Shown: piece after piece, positions 1-9,024 of the stretch
Position numbering within the stretch: the first letter of the stretch is position 1
Layout of the letters: every line of letters begins with the position of its first letter
DNA from: a virus
Direction: 5' to 3' (one strand)
Length of the DNA: 64,000 nt
Virus record (IMG/VR): IMGVR_UViG_3300028394_000076
Location: 1-64,000 of that record
Position numbers and translations under genes: made by a program
The notes under the pieces: generated by a model
Seen by the model: only the letters and a program-made list of their open reading frames with translations
What the model was told of the DNA's origin: nothing
Database searches by the model: none

Positions 1-1374
1 GAAACACAGATATTATCTGCAATGTGTTTTGTGGTGTCAGGAATAGTAAAAGATCAATTGGTTTATATTAATAGTCCAAGTATTGGACTTAAAAATGGAA
101 GACCACATTATTTTTTACAATATGGTATACAAGAATTAGGTTATGTTTTTTGGAATGAAGCAACTCAAGAATGGTATTTTTGTCAAACTATAGAATGTCA
201 AACATCTCCCTACAATATATTAGGTTATGATGAATTTTACCCGACAGGAACTACTGGTAATTGGGTTATTGCCTCAGACACTGAAATTTTAATTCAAGAG
301 TCATATATTGGACCATGTCAGATACCTGTTATTCCAAAAAGTAGTTACGATTTATGTGTTAGTTTAGAGGTTATTGATTATAGTTTAGAAATACCGGCAA
401 TTTCTGTTGTTCAGATAGATTTACAACCCGGATTAATAATAAATGGAGAAGAAAGTTGGACTTCATCAACTAGTCAATACCTTTTATATTGGAATACAGG
501 GTCAACACCATCACAATGGACTTTAACGGGATACTCCCCAACAACAATTTTTATAAATAATGACCCATCTTATCCGCCTTTAAGTAATTGGCAGATTTTA
601 GGTCCTCCTAGTGTTGTATCTATTACAGTTATAGAAGGTAGTTGTGTTTCATCATATTTAGTAAGTGTTGGAGCTAGTGATAATGATGCTGTTTGTGGTG
701 GTTTTGGAAGTATATCGGTTACTGCCGCTGGTGGAACACCTCCATACACATTTTCTGTTGACGGAGGTTTATCTTATCAACCATCTCCTATGTTTAATAA
801 TCTTTTACCGGGAATATATTCTGTAACCGCTAAAGATTCTAACAGTATAGTTGGAAATTTTGGAAACGTAACAATTACCAATACTCCCCCAACAACATAC
901 ACATTAACATTGATTGTTAATTACGTAAACAACACATTTTCTATTACCGCACCAACATTACCAGGAGGAGTTACTTTTACTGTTAATTTAGTAATGATTT
1001 CAACTTTATCGTATTACCCAATACCATTAAACCCTAGCCCAAGTTATAATAACACAACCACAATTGATGGGTCGTACACTATGAATTTCATTAGTATAAC
1101 AACAAACACAATCCCACTTACAGGTCCTTGTACCGCCGACGGAGCTATAAATATAATACAATATCAAAGAACATACGAAAGATCGATAACCTTAGTTAGT
1201 AATCAAACTGTTACAGGATCAACAACTAATTTTATTATTAATCAACCAAGTGGTAATTGCGAAGACGCAATTGCATATTATACCATAAATATGGATAACC
1301 CAATCGTAAATGGATGTTCGTGTTGTGAGTTAATATTAATAAACCCAGTGACACCAAAACCACCAAGTTTTTAA
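1..1374 (+). CDS. Virion surface or adhesin-like protein with SprB-type repeat (5' partial)
   Basis: The frame is open from the first base of the window, so the true start lies upstream; the first Met is at 22. The visible 457 residues are rich in Ser, Thr, Asn, Gly and aromatics, typical of beta-rich tail or fibre proteins. A segment coded at about 690-880 (GTPPYTFSVDGG, then LLPGIYSVTAKDSN) matches the pattern of SprB repeats, which occur in gliding adhesins of Flavobacterium and relatives. C-terminal cysteines (CSCCE) precede a Pro-rich end. It sits 33 bp before another putative virion protein. A host-derived binding domain in a phage fibre is an inference. Confidence 0.6.
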   Translation, partial: ETQILSAMCFVVSGIVKDQLVYINSPSIGLKNGRPHYFLQYGIQELGYVFWNEATQEWYFCQTIECQTSPYNILGYDEFYPTGTTGNWVIASDTEILIQESYIGPCQIPVIPKSSYDLCVSLEVIDYSLEIPAISVVQIDLQPGLIINGEESWTSSTSQYLLYWNTGSTPSQWTLTGYSPTTIFINNDPSYPPLSNWQILGPPSVVSITVIEGSCVSSYLVSVGASDNDAVCGGFGSISVTAAGGTPPYTFSVDGGLSYQPSPMFNNLLPGIYSVTAKDSNSIVGNFGNVTITNTPPTTYTLTLIVNYVNNTFSITAPTLPGGVTFTVNLVMISTLSYYPIPLNPSPSYNNTTTIDGSYTMNFISITTNTIPLTGPCTADGAINIIQYQRTYERSITLVSNQTVTGSTTNFIINQPSGNCEDAIAYYTINMDNPIVNGCSCCELILINPVTPKPPSF

Positions 1375-1394
1375 ACATAAAAAACAATTTATAA

Positions 1395-1403
1395 TATTTA
1401 TTA
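1395..1403 (+). promoter_or_regulatory. TATTTATTA start-site box
   Basis: TATTTATTA ends 4 nt before the ATG at 1408. The same 9-mer or a one-base variant precedes about 20 genes in this window, mostly structural ones. It is probably the phage late promoter. Confidence 0.55.
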
Positions 1404-1407
1404 TTAA

Positions 1408-3930
1408 ATGGCATACATAATTAAAAATACTTCAGGTTTAGTTAACACACGAGTTACCGATACTGGTAGACAAAAATTGTCTGAGGGTAATTTTAATATT
1501 TCTTATTTTGCAATAGGGGATAGTGAAATTTCATACAACACATTACCACAAACATACAATCAATCTGATACGGTAATTTTAGAGCCACAATTTAATTCAC
1601 AAAATAACTCAGGGGTACCGGAATCAAATAGACAATATCTTAAATATCCTTATTTGGTGGATCAACAACAAACAAACATATATGGTATACCATTTATGGA
1701 TTCACAAGTAGAATCAGTTTTTAACCGAGCTGCCATGAGAGGTTTTTTTACTGGAAATACAAGCGCTACTACCGTAAATTGGAAAGTTTTAACGAATAAT
1801 CAATACGTATCAACACCAAACTATGTTGTGGATATGTATTCTTTAAGTGGTTCTAACGAAATTAATGTTTATAGAATTGATTGTAATCCATTAAATAATA
1901 CAACACCACAAATTGGAGATTTTATTACAATATATTATGATGGATTGGCCAAAAATGATTGTAATTGTGTTGGATTCCCAACCCCTACACCAACACCGAC
2001 ATCAGAGTTAACATCAACCCCTACGCCAACACCATCAGTAACACTATCGGATATTTGTGCATCATCAACACCAACACCAACACCAACAAGAACCCCTTGT
2101 TTAACCCCATCGCCAACTGCTGTTTGTCCTTTACCGGAACCACCAAGTTGTGAAAAAATGATGTTTAGTTGTTACCCAACACTTACATATAGAATTATAA
2201 ATGTTTGTCAAGATAAACTTACATTAGATAGACCAACACCTGATTATACAAATTTTTCAGTTGAGTGTATTGCAAGAGCATTAATTTATCCTCCAAAAAT
2301 GACACCACTTTATGATAGTTTTACCCCTGAACCTCATTGGAGTAAAAGTGTTATTGATTTTGAATCAGTTTGTGATACAGATCAATTTGATGTTAAAATT
2401 TGGAACATGAATATTCCTTGGACTGAAAATCCGGCCGGACTTATTTCAACAATATATGATGATTACACGAAATTTGGGTCAATTGCTTATATTGGGCAAA
2501 AAGAATATTTAGGGTATACCACAAGCGCTCAAACATCAACAGATGATGTTTATTATTATAATTCTTTTGGAGATAAAAAAGTTGTCACACCAAAAGAACA
2601 AAAAGCAATTGCCATTATTCATTATACTAATCAAACAATTGATTTCTTTTATGGTGAAAAATTCGCAATGCAACCTTACGATAGTCAAAATCCTGAAAAC
2701 ACACAAGGACAAGCAAGAAATTTTAAATTATATATACCAACTTTAATGTGGCATAAAAACACCGAATGTTGTTTTGGTCAAACATTCTATGTTGACCCAC
2801 CTAATTTTGATGGTAAAAATCTATTCCAAGTTCAATATACTAAATCGAATGTATCGTCAAACATGAATCAACCTGGTTTAAGATACTTTAACTTGTGGGA
2901 CACATTTGCACAATCAAATGGCTTACCAAGTAGAATTGGAAAAGTATATCCTGATTCTCAAATGATAGTTATTGATGATGAAGAAGTTGTTGCGGCTCTT
3001 TCATATAAATCAAATAGGAATTGGACATTACCGGCACCACAAATTTCTTTAATTACTCCAAACACTTGTGGGACCTCAAATACAACCGGGGTTTTAACTG
3101 GTGGTTCAGAAACACTTTGGATAACATATAGATTATCAAATAATTATGATTTTACAAATTCACTACATTGCAATTATTACAGTAGTTTAGTTGGAACCGA
3201 AAATGTTTGCACACCGGACACACCACAAAATGTTGCGGTTAGATTTGGCGGAGAATTTTATTGCTTGGTTCAACCAGGATACTCCCCAACAACAACTACA
3301 ACAACTTATAGTCCTGTTACAACAACTACAACAAACTATAGTCCGTTAACAACAACGACAACTAATAATCCTGTTACAACAACAACAACACATTGTCCAA
3401 CTTGTATTGTTCCAACAGGTTTTTACGCCACACAATTTGAAGTGTTGGCACAAAAGACGTTAAATGGCGTGAGACCTAACCCAACACAATGGAAACTTAT
3501 AGATTTTACAGACCAAATAAGTGGTATGTTTGTCAATGGATATGTGACACAAGAATCGTTAACGGCAACAACTTTTGTTATTACTTCAGAAAATTATTCG
3601 TCAGCCCCATATTATAATTTAAATAATTATATTGACTTAGTTCCTTTAAACACCACAACTCCAAAGTTAAATTTTGGTGATGAGTATTATTTTTACGGTA
3701 GTTTAGAAACTGATATTCAAGCAACAATTTATGAAATGAAATATAAAATAAATTTAAGCTCAACCGAGTTTTTAGTTTCTCAAAACCCAACATGGACTTT
3801 TGGAACAAAATCTTATGTTTCTGAAATTGCATTATTAGACGAAAATAAAGATATTTTGGTTATGTCAAAATTACAATCACCGGTTCTTAGACAAGGAATA
3901 CAACAATATGTCGTAAAACTTGATTTGTAA
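1408..3930 (+). CDS. Large virion structural protein with Pro-Thr stalks (tail fibre or baseplate type)
   Basis: This is an 840-residue protein. The N-terminus (NTRVTDTGRQKLSEG, FAIGDSEIS) looks like a conserved baseplate or tail attachment region. It is followed by a Thr-Pro stalk at about residues 190-235, a large globular middle, a second stalk of Thr runs spaced by YSP or NP at about residues 628-668, and a C-terminal domain. Alternating stalks and globules suggest an extended fibre. A TATTTATTA box lies just upstream of the ATG, as at other probable late genes here. The exact tail position cannot be told from sequence alone. Confidence 0.6.
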   Translation: MAYIIKNTSGLVNTRVTDTGRQKLSEGNFNISYFAIGDSEISYNTLPQTYNQSDTVILEPQFNSQNNSGVPESNRQYLKYPYLVDQQQTNIYGIPFMDSQVESVFNRAAMRGFFTGNTSATTVNWKVLTNNQYVSTPNYVVDMYSLSGSNEINVYRIDCNPLNNTTPQIGDFITIYYDGLAKNDCNCVGFPTPTPTPTSELTSTPTPTPSVTLSDICASSTPTPTPTRTPCLTPSPTAVCPLPEPPSCEKMMFSCYPTLTYRIINVCQDKLTLDRPTPDYTNFSVECIARALIYPPKMTPLYDSFTPEPHWSKSVIDFESVCDTDQFDVKIWNMNIPWTENPAGLISTIYDDYTKFGSIAYIGQKEYLGYTTSAQTSTDDVYYYNSFGDKKVVTPKEQKAIAIIHYTNQTIDFFYGEKFAMQPYDSQNPENTQGQARNFKLYIPTLMWHKNTECCFGQTFYVDPPNFDGKNLFQVQYTKSNVSSNMNQPGLRYFNLWDTFAQSNGLPSRIGKVYPDSQMIVIDDEEVVAALSYKSNRNWTLPAPQISLITPNTCGTSNTTGVLTGGSETLWITYRLSNNYDFTNSLHCNYYSSLVGTENVCTPDTPQNVAVRFGGEFYCLVQPGYSPTTTTTTYSPVTTTTTNYSPLTTTTTNNPVTTTTTHCPTCIVPTGFYATQFEVLAQKTLNGVRPNPTQWKLIDFTDQISGMFVNGYVTQESLTATTFVITSENYSSAPYYNLNNYIDLVPLNTTTPKLNFGDEYYFYGSLETDIQATIYEMKYKINLSSTEFLVSQNPTWTFGTKSYVSEIALLDENKDILVMSKLQSPVLRQGIQQYVVKLDL
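1975..2135 (+). repeat. Thr-Pro coding low-complexity stalk
   Basis: Imperfect 6-nt repeats (ACACCA-like) encode alternating Thr-Pro in the structural protein at 1408-3930. The same type of stalk is coded on the opposite strand at 4615-5886. Confidence 0.75.
3285..3395 (+). repeat. Poly-Thr repeat with YSP spacers
   Basis: Four imperfect units of about 11 codons encode Thr runs separated by YSPT, YSPV, NYSPL and NNPV. They form a second stalk in the protein at 1408-3930. Confidence 0.7.
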
Positions 3931-3964
3931 GATAAACTACATTTTTTTTTATAATGCCTTATAA

Positions 3965-3973
3965 TATTTAAAT
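3965..3973 (+). promoter_or_regulatory. Degenerate TATTTAAAT start-site box
   Basis: TATTTAAAT lies 12 nt before the ATG at 3986 and is a weaker match to the TATTTATnA box. Confidence 0.3.
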
Positions 3974-3985
3974 ACCATTAAATTT

Positions 3986-4591
3986 ATGAATAAAAATTTA
4001 AAAAACTCACCCAAAGTATTGGGATTAGACATCTCAACAAAAACGATTGGTTGGGCTTTATTTGACATTCAAACTAAAGAACTTTTAGAACTTACTCACA
4101 TATCTCCAAGACCTAAGTTAGATAATGACAAAGACAAATTAAAAGAATTATTAGTAAAATCTGAAATTTTTGCCGAAAAATTAAAAGAATATAAAAATCT
4201 TGGAATTGTTAGAATCGTAATAGAAGAGCCCCTTTTAAATTCAAATAATGTTTATACGGTTCAAACCCTATTAAGATTCAATAGTTTTGTTTTTAAAGAA
4301 ATATATAATATTTTAGGTATAGTTCCTGAATTCATATCTACGTATAATTCAAGAAAATATGCATTTCCTGATCTAATTAAGGAAAATGATAAAAATAAAT
4401 TTGTTTTATTTGGAGGATTACCAAAAAATATTGATAAAAAAATGATAATCTGGGAAAAAGTTGCTAAACTTGAACCACAAATAAAATGGTTATATACAAA
4501 AAATAATACCCTAAGAAAAGAAAATTTTGATCAAACAGATGCCTATACATGTGTATTGGGTCTTATGAGATTAAAAGAAATTTGGGTATAA
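3986..4591 (+). CDS. RuvC-like RNase H-fold nuclease (putative Holliday junction resolvase)
   Basis: This 201-residue protein keeps the acidic signature of the RuvC/RNase H fold. The first strand is VLGLDISTKTIGWAL with D15. The second acidic strand is IVIEEPLL (E80/E81). The C-terminal helix is DQTDAYTCVLG with D182 and D185. Members of this family resolve branched DNA during phage recombination and packaging, and that is the likely role here. It sits between virion genes rather than beside gp46/gp47. A different RNase H-fold nuclease activity is possible. The fold call is firm; the exact substrate is inferred. Confidence 0.75.
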   Translation: MNKNLKNSPKVLGLDISTKTIGWALFDIQTKELLELTHISPRPKLDNDKDKLKELLVKSEIFAEKLKEYKNLGIVRIVIEEPLLNSNNVYTVQTLLRFNSFVFKEIYNILGIVPEFISTYNSRKYAFPDLIKENDKNKFVLFGGLPKNIDKKMIIWEKVAKLEPQIKWLYTKNNTLRKENFDQTDAYTCVLGLMRLKEIWV

Positions 4592-4614
4592 ATTAATCTT
4601 TAAATTTCTTGTTT

Positions 4615-5886
4615 TTAACACACAAACGGTGATTGAATAAATGTAACATTCTGAGGATTGTTCGATGTTGGCGTTGTTGTTGAACATACTATTATAGATG
4701 AGTATGATGAAATTGATTTTGTCACAATACCATTACAATCTGTGTAACTAATGCTTACTTTGGATACGCTATTATTACTTGCGGTATATTCATATAACAC
4801 ACACGGGGTTGCACTTGGAGTTGGTGTTGGTGTTAGAGTTGGTGTCGGTGTTGGCGTTGGAGTTAGATTAGGAATACAATCTAAACAAGCTCCACTAACA
4901 CTAGAACCAATTTCAGTTATAAGGACAATTGAGTCAACACCACTAATATTTTCAAATAACCCATCGTAAATAACACAATAACCTTGACCATTTATAGTTG
5001 CGTTATAAACATATCCTTCTTTTGCTTGTGTGGTTCCTGAAACTAAAACAAGATCCGAAGTGTAATAGTCAATACCTGTGAAACAATCTTTGAATTTTTT
5101 ACTGTTAGCACATTGTATTATTTCATTAATGGAGTTAAATATTACTTCTCCTGAAAAATTACAACTATATGATAACATTGGTGTTGGTGTTGGGGTTGGT
5201 GATAGAGTTGGTGTTTGTGACGGTGATATATTTATCACAGAAACATTCATTGATAGTCCACCACAAATATTAGATACCGTTGGAGTTGGTGTTGGTGTTG
5301 GGGTCGGAGTATTTGTTGGTGTGACACTAGGTGTTGGAGGTATGTAACAATCAAATACGGCATCAAAATCAAAATTTTCACAAGGAGATGTTGTTGTGGT
5401 TGTTGTTATACATATACCACCATACATAACAGTGTCGTCAAAATCGGGACATACGGAAGAGCTACCATAAGGACCAAATTGGTCACAAGGGTTACTAAGA
5501 GTTTGGGATAAACACCACCTTGTTTCTACTGACGAATAGTAAATAAAATATACTGTGGTTTGTCCTGTAAAATAAGAATTAGCATTGTAAACTCCAGCAT
5601 ATTGATAAGTGTCGTTATAGGTGTTATCATTTTGAATACAATAAAATTGGGTGCAATCACATGCTTCTATAAATTCGATCTTACCAGTTAAATCAGTTCC
5701 ATATTTGGTTAAACCATCTGAAAAAGTTGCGGATATCACCTCAGTTCCTGTAGTACAAGCAACACTAGAATAAACTACTGTTCCTGATAACAAATCATTA
5801 CCATATAAGGTAGTTGTTAGTGCCGAAAAACACAGATTAACAAAATCAGTTCCAATTGAAAAAATACCTAAATTATTACAAGCCAT
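4615..5886 (-). CDS. Pro-Thr stalk virion protein (fibre-like), minus strand
   Basis: This is a 423-residue Cys- and Thr-rich protein with three Thr-Pro stalks: about residues 180-200, about residues 220-235, and again near residue 340. They separate small Cys-containing domains, such as a module with GLTKYGTDLTGKIEF near the N-terminus. The layout resembles the protein at 1408-3930 although it is on the other strand. Its start codon lies directly after the stop of the 72-residue gene upstream, so the two are probably co-transcribed from the box at 6112-6120. It may be an accessory or alternative receptor-binding protein (inference). Confidence 0.55.
   Translation of the reverse strand: MACNNLGIFSIGTDFVNLCFSALTTTLYGNDLLSGTVVYSSVACTTGTEVISATFSDGLTKYGTDLTGKIEFIEACDCTQFYCIQNDNTYNDTYQYAGVYNANSYFTGQTTVYFIYYSSVETRWCLSQTLSNPCDQFGPYGSSSVCPDFDDTVMYGGICITTTTTTSPCENFDFDAVFDCYIPPTPSVTPTNTPTPTPTPTPTVSNICGGLSMNVSVINISPSQTPTLSPTPTPTPMLSYSCNFSGEVIFNSINEIIQCANSKKFKDCFTGIDYYTSDLVLVSGTTQAKEGYVYNATINGQGYCVIYDGLFENISGVDSIVLITEIGSSVSGACLDCIPNLTPTPTPTPTLTPTPTPSATPCVLYEYTASNNSVSKVSISYTDCNGIVTKSISSYSSIIVCSTTTPTSNNPQNVTFIQSPFVC
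4812..4866 (-). repeat. Thr-Pro coding stalk (minus strand)
   Basis: Tandem GGTGTT-like 6-mers on the plus strand encode alternating Thr-Pro on the minus strand, in the C-terminal part of the gene at 4615-5886. Confidence 0.7.
5178..5340 (-). repeat. Two Thr-Pro coding stalks (minus strand)
   Basis: Two further blocks of 6-nt repeats encode the central stalks of the gene at 4615-5886, separated by a short Cys-containing domain. Confidence 0.7.
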
Positions 5887-5887
5887 A

Positions 5888-6106
5888 CTAACTAAAAGTT
5901 TCTGTTACCACACAATCATTATCATCCACAACTTTCACCTCAAAGGACGCCATACCATAAAAAACTGAAGGTAGGTCAAAAACATAAGGAATATCACCAC
6001 TATTGATAGTTGCAATATAAATACAAGTGGTAAAACCTGTATCGCAAGTATATACGTCAAATGGGCTTACCCCTGAGAGTCCGTTTAATGTTATTTGTGT
6101 TGGCAT
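5888..6106 (-). CDS. Small beta-rich protein upstream of the minus-strand fibre gene
   Basis: This 72-residue protein (LNGLSGVSPFDVYTCD, ending VVDDNDCVVTETFS) resembles a single small Ig-like or SprB-like module. The spacing (stop at 5888, next start at 5886) suggests translational coupling with the fibre-like protein. A perfect TATTTATTA box on the minus strand lies 5 nt before its ATG. The function is not recognised; a structural or chaperone role is inferred from position. Confidence 0.55.
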   Translation of the reverse strand: MPTQITLNGLSGVSPFDVYTCDTGFTTCIYIATINSGDIPYVFDLPSVFYGMASFEVKVVDDNDCVVTETFS

Positions 6107-6111
6107 ATCAG

Positions 6112-6120
6112 TAATAAATA
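6112..6120 (-). promoter_or_regulatory. TATTTATTA start-site box (minus strand)
   Basis: A perfect copy of the 9-mer on the minus strand, 5 nt before the ATG at 6106. It shows that the motif follows gene orientation. Confidence 0.6.
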
Positions 6121-6181
6121 TAAAAGAAACTAAAACTTTGTGTAGTTGATGTATTGAAACTTTATGATTATATTATAAGAG

Positions 6182-7081
6182 ATGGACGAGTTTGATACTA
6201 TTGTTGAAATTATTAGTGAATTTTTGGGTGAACCAAAAAAAGTTTATGAAAATACTTCACAGGTGTCTTGGAATTGTCCAGTGTGTGATGAAGGTGGGAA
6301 TAAAGGTAATTTAGAGGTTAATATAGAAAAGTCACTCTTTCATTGTTGGAGTTGTGGTGACTATGAGGGAACTCACGGGTCTTTGGGAAAGTTATTTGAT
6401 AAATTTGGCAATAAAAAACAAAAGAAATTATATCAGGTATTAAAACCTGAAACCATAGTAAAACGAGAGAGAAAGAAAAAAACATTAAAACTACCCGACA
6501 GATTTACACAATTTAAAGATTCAAGTAAGGTTTATCCAATTAGACGACAAGCAATGAATTACCTAAATGGTCGTGGTATCACAGATGATATGATTGAAAG
6601 GTATGGTATTGGTTTTTGTGATAATGGAGACCACGCTGGTCGTATTGTAATTCCATCATATAATAAAAAAGGAGAACTTAATTACTATATTGCAAGAAGT
6701 TGGGATCCAATGTCGAGAGCCAAATATAAAAATCCTGTGGCAGAAAAAGATAAAATTATATTTTGGGAAAATCTTATTGACTGGAACAAAGATATATTTT
6801 TGGTTGAAGGGGCATTTGATGGGTTATTTTTAGATAATGTAATTCCTATGTTAGGTAAACACATGTCCGAACTTTTATTTGAAACAATATATATGAATGC
6901 CAAAAGTAATATTATTATTTGTTTGGATGCTGATGCGTGGCAAAATGCGGTTAAACTTTACCACGAGTTAAATGGTGGTGAATTATGGGGTAGAATAAAA
7001 TTGGTTAAACTACCTGACAACAAGGATATCGCCGACCTAAGAGGTGAAATAAAAGATGAATATTATCATATAATAAAATAA
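6182..7081 (+). CDS. DNA primase, CHC2 zinc finger plus TOPRIM
   Basis: This 299-residue primase synthesises RNA primers at the replication fork. A zinc finger (CPVC at residues 32-35, HCWSC at 54-58) is followed by a primase core with a conserved GRIVIPSYN strand. The TOPRIM domain has the catalytic Glu in LVEGAFDGLF and the DAD motif in IICLDADAW. It is shorter than host DnaG and lacks an obvious helicase-interaction domain, as is usual for phage primases. Its stop overlaps the start of the nuclease gene at 7081, giving a replication-recombination operon. Confidence 0.9.
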   Translation: MDEFDTIVEIISEFLGEPKKVYENTSQVSWNCPVCDEGGNKGNLEVNIEKSLFHCWSCGDYEGTHGSLGKLFDKFGNKKQKKLYQVLKPETIVKRERKKKTLKLPDRFTQFKDSSKVYPIRRQAMNYLNGRGITDDMIERYGIGFCDNGDHAGRIVIPSYNKKGELNYYIARSWDPMSRAKYKNPVAEKDKIIFWENLIDWNKDIFLVEGAFDGLFLDNVIPMLGKHMSELLFETIYMNAKSNIIICLDADAWQNAVKLYHELNGGELWGRIKLVKLPDNKDIADLRGEIKDEYYHIIK

Positions 7082-7944
7082 TGGATTTAAAAAAAATTGC
7101 ACAAGAAATAAGAGACATCATCTCTGAAAGACAAAAAGAATTCCAACTCACATTTGAGGAGGAAAGTCATAAATATACCATGTTGGACAATAAAGGTGAT
7201 TTAAGAAGTGATTTCCCTTCTGTATCTAAAGTTATGAAACTTTTTTACGACGAGTTTCCAACTGAACAGGCAGCATTTAATAAGGCTGGTGGAGATCCCG
7301 ATGAGGCAGAAAGATTGGTTAATGAATGGGCGGAGTTAGGAAGAAAATCGGCTAACTTGGGGTCTCGTTGTCACTTCTTTTTAGAGGAACACACTCTTAA
7401 AGAGTTTGGGATTGATAAAGTGGTTAGACAACCAATATTTGATTGTGATGCCGAACAAATTATCAAAAGTGATACTATGATAATTGCTGGTAAAAGATAT
7501 ATTGAATTAATCAAAGAAAGAGGGTGCGTGTTGATTGATACTGAGATTGTTTTAGGACACCCTGAACTTGGATATACCGGTCAACCCGATAAGGTATGGT
7601 TGGTTATTGGAACCAACGGAAAGGTCGGTATTCTGATAACAGACTGGAAATCAAATAAGCCAAAAAACTTTGAGGTTACTCGTTATACAAAAAAAATGAA
7701 AAAACCTTTTGAAGATTTACCTGACAATGCATTGGGTCACTATAACACTCAATTGCCCTTTTATGGTAAATTAATTTTAAAAATGTTGGAAGGATCAAAA
7801 TATGAAGACATACAACTTTTAGGGTGTATTATTGTGTTAATAACAGAAGAAAGAGAGTATCACGAACATAGAGTTTCTAAAAAAACTATGAATAAAATTC
7901 TTGAAATGGATATAAAACAACATTTGACTAAACTTAAAAAATAA
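7081..7944 (+). CDS. PD-(D/E)XK exonuclease, RecB/Cas4-like
   Basis: This 287-residue protein has the motif order of the RecB-like nuclease superfamily: an N-terminal helical region with GSRCHFFLEEH, then the metal-binding part (GYTGQPDKVW, followed by ILITDWKSNK as the D..DxK core), then a downstream helix YNTQLPFYGKLI carrying the usual Gln and Tyr. Such phage nucleases resect double-strand ends for recombination. The ATG shares its A with the primase stop, so the two are translated together. Whether it acts as an exonuclease or a structure-specific nuclease is not decided by sequence. Confidence 0.8.
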   Translation: MDLKKIAQEIRDIISERQKEFQLTFEEESHKYTMLDNKGDLRSDFPSVSKVMKLFYDEFPTEQAAFNKAGGDPDEAERLVNEWAELGRKSANLGSRCHFFLEEHTLKEFGIDKVVRQPIFDCDAEQIIKSDTMIIAGKRYIELIKERGCVLIDTEIVLGHPELGYTGQPDKVWLVIGTNGKVGILITDWKSNKPKNFEVTRYTKKMKKPFEDLPDNALGHYNTQLPFYGKLILKMLEGSKYEDIQLLGCIIVLITEEREYHEHRVSKKTMNKILEMDIKQHLTKLKK

Positions 7945-7957
7945 ACTATTATTGAGT

Positions 7958-8047
7958 ATGGAAACTACAACAACACCAATTTGGTATGCCAACACAAGTT
8001 GGGACACCACAACAATTAAAATAAATGTAAATTATATTATAAAATGA
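7958..8047 (+). CDS. Possible 29-residue peptide
   Basis: A short frame starting METTTTPIWYANTSW fills the gap between the nuclease and the zinc-ribbon gene and ends in an ATGA overlap with the latter. Only the overlap supports translation. Confidence 0.25.
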   Translation: METTTTPIWYANTSWDTTTIKINVNYIIK

Positions 8048-8262
8048 GCGACGACATCATAAGACCAAAAATTAACTTGAAAGAACAAAAAACGATCAAG
8101 TGTGAAAAATGTGAATCAAAATACTTCAAAGAAGTAACAATGTTAAAGAAAGTTCCTAAATTATTAACAGGAAGTCATGAAGACACAATTGTGCCATTTC
8201 CTACATATATGTGTAATGAGTGTGGTTATGTGAATAAAGACTTTGAATTATTTATTGACTGA
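8044..8262 (+). CDS. Small zinc-ribbon protein
   Basis: A 72-residue protein with two Cys pairs (CEKC and CNEC) about 30 residues apart, forming a likely zinc ribbon. It is followed by GYVNKDFELF. Small ribbons of this type are frequent in phage replication operons, possibly as transcription or DNA-binding accessories. The function is not established. It overlaps the next small gene by one base. Confidence 0.6.
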   Translation: MSDDIIRPKINLKEQKTIKCEKCESKYFKEVTMLKKVPKLLTGSHEDTIVPFPTYMCNECGYVNKDFELFID

Positions 8263-8408
8263 TGAGATTAGGAGACATGACAATTAGTGAAGCTTACCCA
8301 CATCTTAAAATTGTGGCATTAGCTTATGATTTAAAATTAAACAGGGTTAAAGATTTTAAGTTTGCTAGACTTATCTTGGCCAATCTTTATAATAGAGAAT
8401 CATGTTAA
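8262..8408 (+). CDS. 48-residue helical protein
   Basis: A short gene starting MRLGDMTISEAYPHL. Its ATG overlaps the stop of the zinc-ribbon gene and its end overlaps the next start (8402), so it is fully embedded in the operon. No family is recognised. The chain of stop-start overlaps on both sides is the main evidence that it is translated. Confidence 0.5.
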   Translation: MRLGDMTISEAYPHLKIVALAYDLKLNRVKDFKFARLILANLYNRESC

Positions 8409-8638
8409 CATACAAAGAATTTTATATTTGGTTAGAGGGTTATCTTTATGGTAAACTTGAAAATAAACAGATTGATATATCACCAATTGTTGAAAAGATG
8501 AGCCATGTTAAGGAGGAAAAACATGAATCAATTAAAATCACACCATTTGAGAGAATACCAATTCCAATAAACCCAATTACAGTAAACCCATTTTCAGAAG
8601 ATGACGATTTGGGATATCCACCAAAAATAGTAATGTAA
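8402..8638 (+). CDS. Small acidic protein of unknown function
   Basis: A 78-residue protein starting MLTYKEFYIWLEGYL, with an aromatic N-terminal helix, a Pro-rich middle (RIPIPINPITVNPF) and an acidic tail. It looks like a small phage protein-protein adaptor, but I recognise no function. It overlaps the preceding gene by 7 nt and ends 2 nt before the next start. Confidence 0.55.
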   Translation: MLTYKEFYIWLEGYLYGKLENKQIDISPIVEKMSHVKEEKHESIKITPFERIPIPINPITVNPFSEDDDLGYPPKIVM

Positions 8639-8640
8639 TT

Positions 8641-9015
8641 ATGAAATCAAGTATAATATTAAACATCTTTTTGTTTTTTATTACATTCACATCTGTATCT
8701 CAGATAATAGGAGCGACATATAAGCTTGATAGTATAGAAATTGCACAATATGACTTACCGACAGAGGTAACATGGTATAATGCTAAAAGGGAGTGTAAAG
8801 AATTAGGTAAAGGTTGGAGACTACCGACTAAAGACGAATTAGAAAAAATGTATGAAAATAAGGACCTTATAGGTAATTTTGTTAACACTAATTATTGGAG
8901 TTCTACAGAGTATAATTCTGAATATACTTGGATGCAAGTGTTTACACACAAACTTATAGCAATAACCTTAAAAGAAGGACATATTAATGCTAGAGCGGTA
9001 AAAACAATAAAATAG
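8641..9015 (+). CDS. Secreted DUF1566/Lcl-type C-type-lectin-fold protein
   Basis: This 124-residue protein has a signal peptide at residues 1-20 (hydrophobic IILNIFLFFITF, then SVSQ). Next comes a domain with the DUF1566/Lcl signature: LGKGWRLPTKDEL, NYWSSTEY and a C-terminal ARAVKT. Such domains are found on bacterial cell surfaces. In a phage operon for recombination genes it is out of place, which suggests a host-derived moron that modifies the surface of the infected cell (inference). Confidence 0.65.
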   Translation: MKSSIILNIFLFFITFTSVSQIIGATYKLDSIEIAQYDLPTEVTWYNAKRECKELGKGWRLPTKDELEKMYENKDLIGNFVNTNYWSSTEYNSEYTWMQVFTHKLIAITLKEGHINARAVKTIK

Positions 9016-9024
9016 AAATAGAAT

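Noticed and set aside
5078-5347. Plus-strand open frame with Gly-Val repeats opposite the minus-strand fibre gene
   Set aside because: It is the antisense reading of the Thr-Pro stalk on the minus strand, with no start signal and no protein-like composition.
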